Assembly (NCBI GenBank): GCA_964502525.1
Contig: CAZCXH010000055.1
Location: forward strand, 1-26,771
DNA: 26,771 nt
Source of the DNA: DATLYB01 sp964502525
GTDB lineage: Bacteria > Bacteroidota > Bacteroidia > Chitinophagales > CAIOSU01
Reading direction: 5' to 3'
The position numbers and the translations under genes were made by a program. Below the pieces are notes generated by a model. It saw only the letters and a list, made by a program, of their open reading frames with translations. It did no database searches and had not been told where the DNA came from. Shown here piece after piece: positions 22,569 to 26,771 of this stretch (the stretch's first letter is position 1; each line of letters opens with the position of its first letter).

Positions 22569-25500
22569 ATGAAAAAGATCACGCTCCTTGCAATTTCCCT
22601 GCTTTTTCAAATTGATTTCAGCAGCGCCCAGGTCGTTGCGCCAGCCAACCTCAATCAAAGGCATGACTACCTGCCGGTTTCACGCTTCAATTTTCCAAAT
22701 GCGCGCGGAGGCGGACAACGGGCAATACAAACCTTTCCTTTGGATTATGCCAGCGCTGAATACTTCTATTCGCAGGACCTGGGCACTTTCTTTTATTTTC
22801 TTTTTTGGCCCATTAACAGCCATTTTGATTCAACCCCGCCTGACACAACAGGCAATTTCACCTGCAAATGGGCGGCAGTCAACTTCGACACGCTTTATGA
22901 TTACACCACCGAACAAGGATATCCTTACCCGGGAACAATCATTACTATAGATACAATCGGAATCACATGCAATCACAGGAAACTGTCGCTTCAGAACGAC
23001 ACGCTTATTGTCAGCGTGCTGGAAAGAGCCAATACCGGATCGGGTTTCACTTCCAACGATGGAGGCATAACGGTAACCAATACAGTGCTGTGGGATACAA
23101 TGATTGTTGCAACGTCATCACTCACGCCAGGAATCCCGAGCAACCAGGCAACAGAAATTCGCGTACCCTGCGGACGCACCCTGCCGGCAGGAACAAAGTT
23201 CAGCGTCAAACTCGATTACAAAGGCGCTAAAATTGACACGTTTGATCTTGCAGACTTTAACCGGGATGATTGCCTCACCCCAGCAGGACCCCCGCCAGGC
23301 CAAAGCGTGAATTCCTCAGAATCTGTATTTCCATTTAACTCATGGAGGTATTTTAATTTATTTTTCCCACCAAGCACGGATTTGAATGGCATCACTCCAT
23401 TGGTTTTAACCGGTGCGGATACAACATGTAATCAATATTATTTTCAGAACTGGGGAATCACCGCTTATGTCACCATTGATGTCCCGTTGAGCGCTACCAT
23501 CACGCAAAGCAAGACGGATGTATGCCCGGGAGAAACCGTTGCATTGACCGCTATACCTGCAGGGGGCACACCGCCATACACAGTAACCTGGTCGCCAACA
23601 ACGGGACTTTCGTCACCTTTCACTGCCACCACGAACGCCACGGTGAATGCCACCACCACCTACACAGCGACCGTACGTGACGCGGTCAACGATATTGTCA
23701 TCAAACAAGTTACAATTAATGTAAATGGGATAACGATTAACGCAGGATCAGACCGGGTTGTGCCATGTGGGCAATCAGTAACGCTTATTGCCACTCCGGG
23801 AGGCGTTTTCGTGCCCGCGACATATTCCTGGAGCAATGGAGTGACTACACTGAACAACACGGTATCGGCTGCCGGGACATATTCCGTGACGGCAACTAAT
23901 TCATTCGGATGCACCGCAACGGATGCCGTTATCGTGTCAAATTCCGGAGTCAACCAGACCCTGTCATTCGATGTCAGCGTTCCAAACAATATCGGCTGCG
24001 TGAACGGACCGATCAATTTCACCAATACATCATCGCGCCTTTCCAACTGGAACTGGTCGTGGAATTTCGGCAACGGAAACATGTCGGCTGCTCAAAGCCC
24101 TGCCTACACTTACACCCAGGCAGGCAACTATACGGTAACTCTCACCGCTGATAGCGCTGGATGCCAGGCAGCAGCCGTTACTGAAACCCTTACCATACAA
24201 ATTTGCTCAGGCATCGTTGCAAGCATCACCGGAAATCTTTCATTTTGCCAGGGTGGCTCTTCGGTGCTTACGGCATCATATATTAATGCCACAGGAAGCG
24301 TTTCATACCAATGGAACACTGGCGCCAACTCGCAAAATATAACCGTTACCGCTGCCGGCACTTATTCCGTAACCGTAACCGACCAGTCGAGCAGCGATTC
24401 GGAGTCGGCCACTGTATCCACCACACCGCTGCCGGTTGCCAATTTCACTTTTAACGTTTCCGGAAATAGCGCAACTTTCAGCAATACATCCGCCAACGCC
24501 ACATCCTATCTGTGGAATTTTGGCGATGGCAATTCTTCCCCCCAGCAAGATCCATCACACACTTATACCAGCGTTAATTCATATACGGTCTGCCTCACCG
24601 CATCCAATTCATGCGGAAACAACCAGAATTGCCAGACTGTGCCGATTACCTGCGCCATTAACGCTGCGATTACTCCTCCGGGTCCTTTATCCATTTGCAA
24701 TGGGGACAGTGTTGTGCTCACAGCAAGCACAGGTACGGGCTATGCTTATTCCTGGTCGTATAACGGCACGCCAATTTCAAACACAGGCAACAGTATCACG
24801 GTGGTGCAGGCAGGTTCTTATGCCGTTACTATTTCTGATGGCAATTGCAGCGTCACGTCTCCAACAACGCATGTTGGATCCTATCCGCCCGCCATTGTCA
24901 GCATCACGGCAACAAATACTGAAATATGCCCAGGTGACAGCGCCACGCTGCAGGCCAGCCCGGGATTCTCAAGCTATGCATGGAGCAACGGAGCGGCAAC
25001 CGCGCAGATCAAGGTAACGCAATCGGGCGAATACAGCGTCACCGCCACAGATGCGAACGGCTGTAAGGGAAGCAAGTCTTTCAGCCTTAATACATCCACT
25101 CAAACATCCCCTGAAATTTGCCTCGTTGGGATTGACAATGCCACCGGCAAAAACATCATCGTTTGGGAAAAGCCGGTAACCGCGGGAATTGACTCCTACA
25201 TCATTTACAAGGAAACAGCAGCGAATGTTTATAATATAATCGGAACCCAAGAGTACAGTGCGCCAGCCACGTTTATTGACCAGTTATCAAGTCCGGGACA
25301 AGCGGCAAACAAATATAAATTGGCAATTATTGATAGCTGTGGAAGCATCACTCCGCAGGGAACTCCGCACAAAACAGTTCATTTAACCATCAGCCAGGGC
25401 GCCAACACCGCGTGGAACCTTGCATGGAGCCACTATGAAGGATTTTCGTTCAGCTCTTATGTTGTTTACAGGGGCGCGGATGCAAATTCTCTTGCGCAAA

Positions 25501-25925
25501 TAACCACGGTATCCAGCAGCGTCAATTCCTATTCTGACACAACCGCACCTGGCGGCACGGTTTATTACCAGGTGGAAGCGGTGAAGCCTCAAGCCTGTGT
25601 ACCGGCTACCGGGCAAAGTTATTCGGCTTCGCGCTCCAATGTAGTCAGTGGTGACGGTGTCGGATTTGGCAACATTGGTACGGACGGCATCAGCCTCAGA
25701 ATTTATCCGAATCCATCCAGTTCTGTTACAACGATTGAAATTGTAAATGGCACGGGTGAATATGACCTCACTATTTACAGCATGACGGGTGGGAAAGTGG
25801 CTGCCGAAAAAGTAATAAACGGGAATATATTCTTTTTGCAGAAAGGCGCTCTGCAACAAGGGGTTTATTTTATAGAAGTAAGGAACCGCGAAATTACCGG
25901 AAGGGAAAAATTGGTGATATATTAA
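22569..25925 (+). CDS. Large secreted PKD/Ig-repeat protein with T9SS type A sorting domain
   Basis: From the ATG at 22569 the product is 1118 residues with a clear signal peptide (MKKITLLAISLLFQIDFSSAQ). An unassigned N-terminal region of about 320 residues follows. Ig-like/SprB-like stretches (YTVTWSPTTGLS; YSWSNG, YSVTATNSFGC) come next. Two PKD domains follow (WNWSWNFGNGN to AGNYTVTLTAD; SYLWNFGDGNSSPQQDPSHT) and then more Ig-like repeats (YAWSNG, YSVTATDANGC). Two fibronectin-III-like domains (SYIIYKETAA; SYVVYRGAD) precede the C-terminal type A sorting domain (IYPNPSSSVTTIEI to REKLVIY). It is a likely surface or matrix adhesin exported by T9SS. An upstream TTG at 22506 adds a segment ahead of the signal peptide and is unlikely. 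The stop overlaps the possible start of the pseudouridine synthase. Confidence 0.9.
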   Translation: MKKITLLAISLLFQIDFSSAQVVAPANLNQRHDYLPVSRFNFPNARGGGQRAIQTFPLDYASAEYFYSQDLGTFFYFLFWPINSHFDSTPPDTTGNFTCKWAAVNFDTLYDYTTEQGYPYPGTIITIDTIGITCNHRKLSLQNDTLIVSVLERANTGSGFTSNDGGITVTNTVLWDTMIVATSSLTPGIPSNQATEIRVPCGRTLPAGTKFSVKLDYKGAKIDTFDLADFNRDDCLTPAGPPPGQSVNSSESVFPFNSWRYFNLFFPPSTDLNGITPLVLTGADTTCNQYYFQNWGITAYVTIDVPLSATITQSKTDVCPGETVALTAIPAGGTPPYTVTWSPTTGLSSPFTATTNATVNATTTYTATVRDAVNDIVIKQVTINVNGITINAGSDRVVPCGQSVTLIATPGGVFVPATYSWSNGVTTLNNTVSAAGTYSVTATNSFGCTATDAVIVSNSGVNQTLSFDVSVPNNIGCVNGPINFTNTSSRLSNWNWSWNFGNGNMSAAQSPAYTYTQAGNYTVTLTADSAGCQAAAVTETLTIQICSGIVASITGNLSFCQGGSSVLTASYINATGSVSYQWNTGANSQNITVTAAGTYSVTVTDQSSSDSESATVSTTPLPVANFTFNVSGNSATFSNTSANATSYLWNFGDGNSSPQQDPSHTYTSVNSYTVCLTASNSCGNNQNCQTVPITCAINAAITPPGPLSICNGDSVVLTASTGTGYAYSWSYNGTPISNTGNSITVVQAGSYAVTISDGNCSVTSPTTHVGSYPPAIVSITATNTEICPGDSATLQASPGFSSYAWSNGAATAQIKVTQSGEYSVTATDANGCKGSKSFSLNTSTQTSPEICLVGIDNATGKNIIVWEKPVTAGIDSYIIYKETAANVYNIIGTQEYSAPATFIDQLSSPGQAANKYKLAIIDSCGSITPQGTPHKTVHLTISQGANTAWNLAWSHYEGFSFSSYVVYRGADANSLAQITTVSSSVNSYSDTTAPGGTVYYQVEAVKPQACVPATGQSYSASRSNVVSGDGVGFGNIGTDGISLRIYPNPSSSVTTIEIVNGTGEYDLTIYSMTGGKVAAEKVINGNIFFLQKGALQQGVYFIEVRNREITGREKLVIY

Positions 25926-26616
25926 AGGGCTTCCTGACATAAGGCATCGCGTTCTTTACGAAGACAATCACATCATCGCTGTCAACAAACTCCCGGGGGA
26001 ATTATCTCAGGGCGATGAAACGGGAGACAGCCCCCTCGGTGAGGTCGTGAAGCAATACATCAAGGAAAAGCATTCCAAGCCGGGAAATGTATTCCTCGGA
26101 GTGGCGCACCGCCTTGACAGGCCCGTGAGCGGTGTGATGCTGTTTGCCCGGACAAGCAAATCATTGGAGCGATTGACCGCCATGCTCCGAGAAAGAACGA
26201 TTGAGAAAACTTATTGGGCAATAGTTAAAAACAAGCCTCCCAAAACATCAGATGAGTTGGTTCACCACCTGCAGCGGGAAAAAGGGAAGAACATCACCAA
26301 AGCATTCAGATTCAGCCAAAAAGAATCCAAAGAGTCGCGGCTGACCTATAATCTGCTGAAATCAGCAAAAGGTTTTTATTTACTGGAAATTGTTCCTCAC
26401 ACCGGCAGGCAGCACCAAATCAGAACTCAGCTTGCCGCCATCGGCTGCCCGATTGCGGGTGACGTGAAGTACGGCTGCCCTGAGCCATTGGCTGATGCAT
26501 CCATAGCGCTGCATGCAAGGAAGATTGAATTCATCCATCCGGTGAAAAAAGAACCGGTTATCATAGAAGCGCCCCTGCCAAAAGGAGAAGTATGGAAATG
26601 TTTGTTTTTGGCTTGA
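25921..26616 (+). CDS. RluA-family pseudouridine synthase without an S4 domain, start codon non-canonical
   Basis: The frame from 25921 encodes about 231 residues that start KGLPDIRHRVLYEDNHIIAV then NKLPGELSQ, the usual N-terminus of short RluA proteins, before GVAHRLDRPVSGVMLFAR with the catalytic Asp in HRLDR. PHTGRQHQIR and a late HARKIEFIHP follow. The enzyme isomerises uridine in rRNA or tRNA; its target is unknown. The frame has no ATG, GTG or TTG until GTG at 26047, which would cut off the conserved N-terminus. The likeliest start is ATT at 25921-25923, overlapping the TAA of the upstream adhesin (ATTAA), or a sequencing or assembly error. Coordinates to 25921 are therefore tentative; the domain assignment is firm. 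Confidence 0.82.
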   Translation: MKGLPDIRHRVLYEDNHIIAVNKLPGELSQGDETGDSPLGEVVKQYIKEKHSKPGNVFLGVAHRLDRPVSGVMLFARTSKSLERLTAMLRERTIEKTYWAIVKNKPPKTSDELVHHLQREKGKNITKAFRFSQKESKESRLTYNLLKSAKGFYLLEIVPHTGRQHQIRTQLAAIGCPIAGDVKYGCPEPLADASIALHARKIEFIHPVKKEPVIIEAPLPKGEVWKCLFLA

Positions 26617-26674
26617 CAATTCATAACAACCAATAACAACCATTATACTGAAGAACTTAAAACTGCCAGAGTCC

Positions 26675-26749
26675 ATCTGCCAAACCAGCGGGAGATATTG
26701 TCATCATTATTTTTTCCGGCTTTCACAGGAGATAGTCGTAATGGCATTA
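26675..26749 (-). repeat. Second copy of the dispersed repeat at 13183-13264
   Basis: Read on the minus strand this stretch matches 13183-13264, with small indels in the first part and near identity from CCTGTGAAA to AATATCTCCCGC. It lies after the pseudouridine synthase, in a 155-bp end stretch where I see no gene. Confidence 0.6.
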
Positions 26750-26771
26750 AACAGGACTTCCCTTCTTCCCC

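Overview
The window is chromosomal DNA of a Bacteroidota bacterium, probably near Chitinophagales or Sphingobacteriales. The evidence is a type IX secretion signature: type A (Por) C-terminal sorting domains, a type B gliding-type C-terminal domain, and a PorP/SprF-family protein. A TonB-dependent receptor with a carboxypeptidase-regulatory-like N-terminus and promoters of the form TTG-N19-21-TAnnTTTG fit the same phylum. It has no rRNA, tRNA, complete insertion sequence or CRISPR array.

Layout. 1-3523: a secreted S15/CocE-type hydrolase (minus), with a possible attenuator in its leader, and an inverted-repeat-rich gap. 3524-5476: a CPA2 cation:proton antiporter with RCK domains (minus). 5775-9553: a plus-strand exopolysaccharide module of a stand-alone receiver protein, a receiver-sugar transferase fusion and two GT2 glycosyltransferases. 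9554-10342: GC-rich hairpins and a decayed beta-propeller fragment. 10343-13089 (minus): a lamin-tail/SprB-repeat/CHU_C secreted protein followed by its likely PorP/SprF partner. 13492-14268: an NlpC/P60 peptidase. 14269-14927: nested palindromic repeats. 14928-16220: a PurD-like ATP-grasp ligase. 16221-17233: a heptamer array, 22-bp iterons and an apparent structured RNA with its own promoter and terminator. 17234-19549: a TonB-dependent receptor. Then come prmC (minus), ribD and an EamA permease (plus), a large PKD/Ig T9SS adhesin, and an RluA-family pseudouridine synthase with no canonical start codon.

Three themes stand out. First, the 16533-17047 locus looks like a complete non-coding RNA gene of about 475 nt that I cannot assign to a known family. 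Second, short-period arrays (7-mers and 8-mers) sit exactly on gene boundaries: in the PorP signal peptide, at the PorP stop, at the CHU_C protein stop, and directly against the NlpC/P60 start codon. Third, a receiver domain that has lost key phosphorylation residues is fused to an initiating sugar transferase and follows a stand-alone receiver, which suggests a signalling input to polysaccharide initiation.
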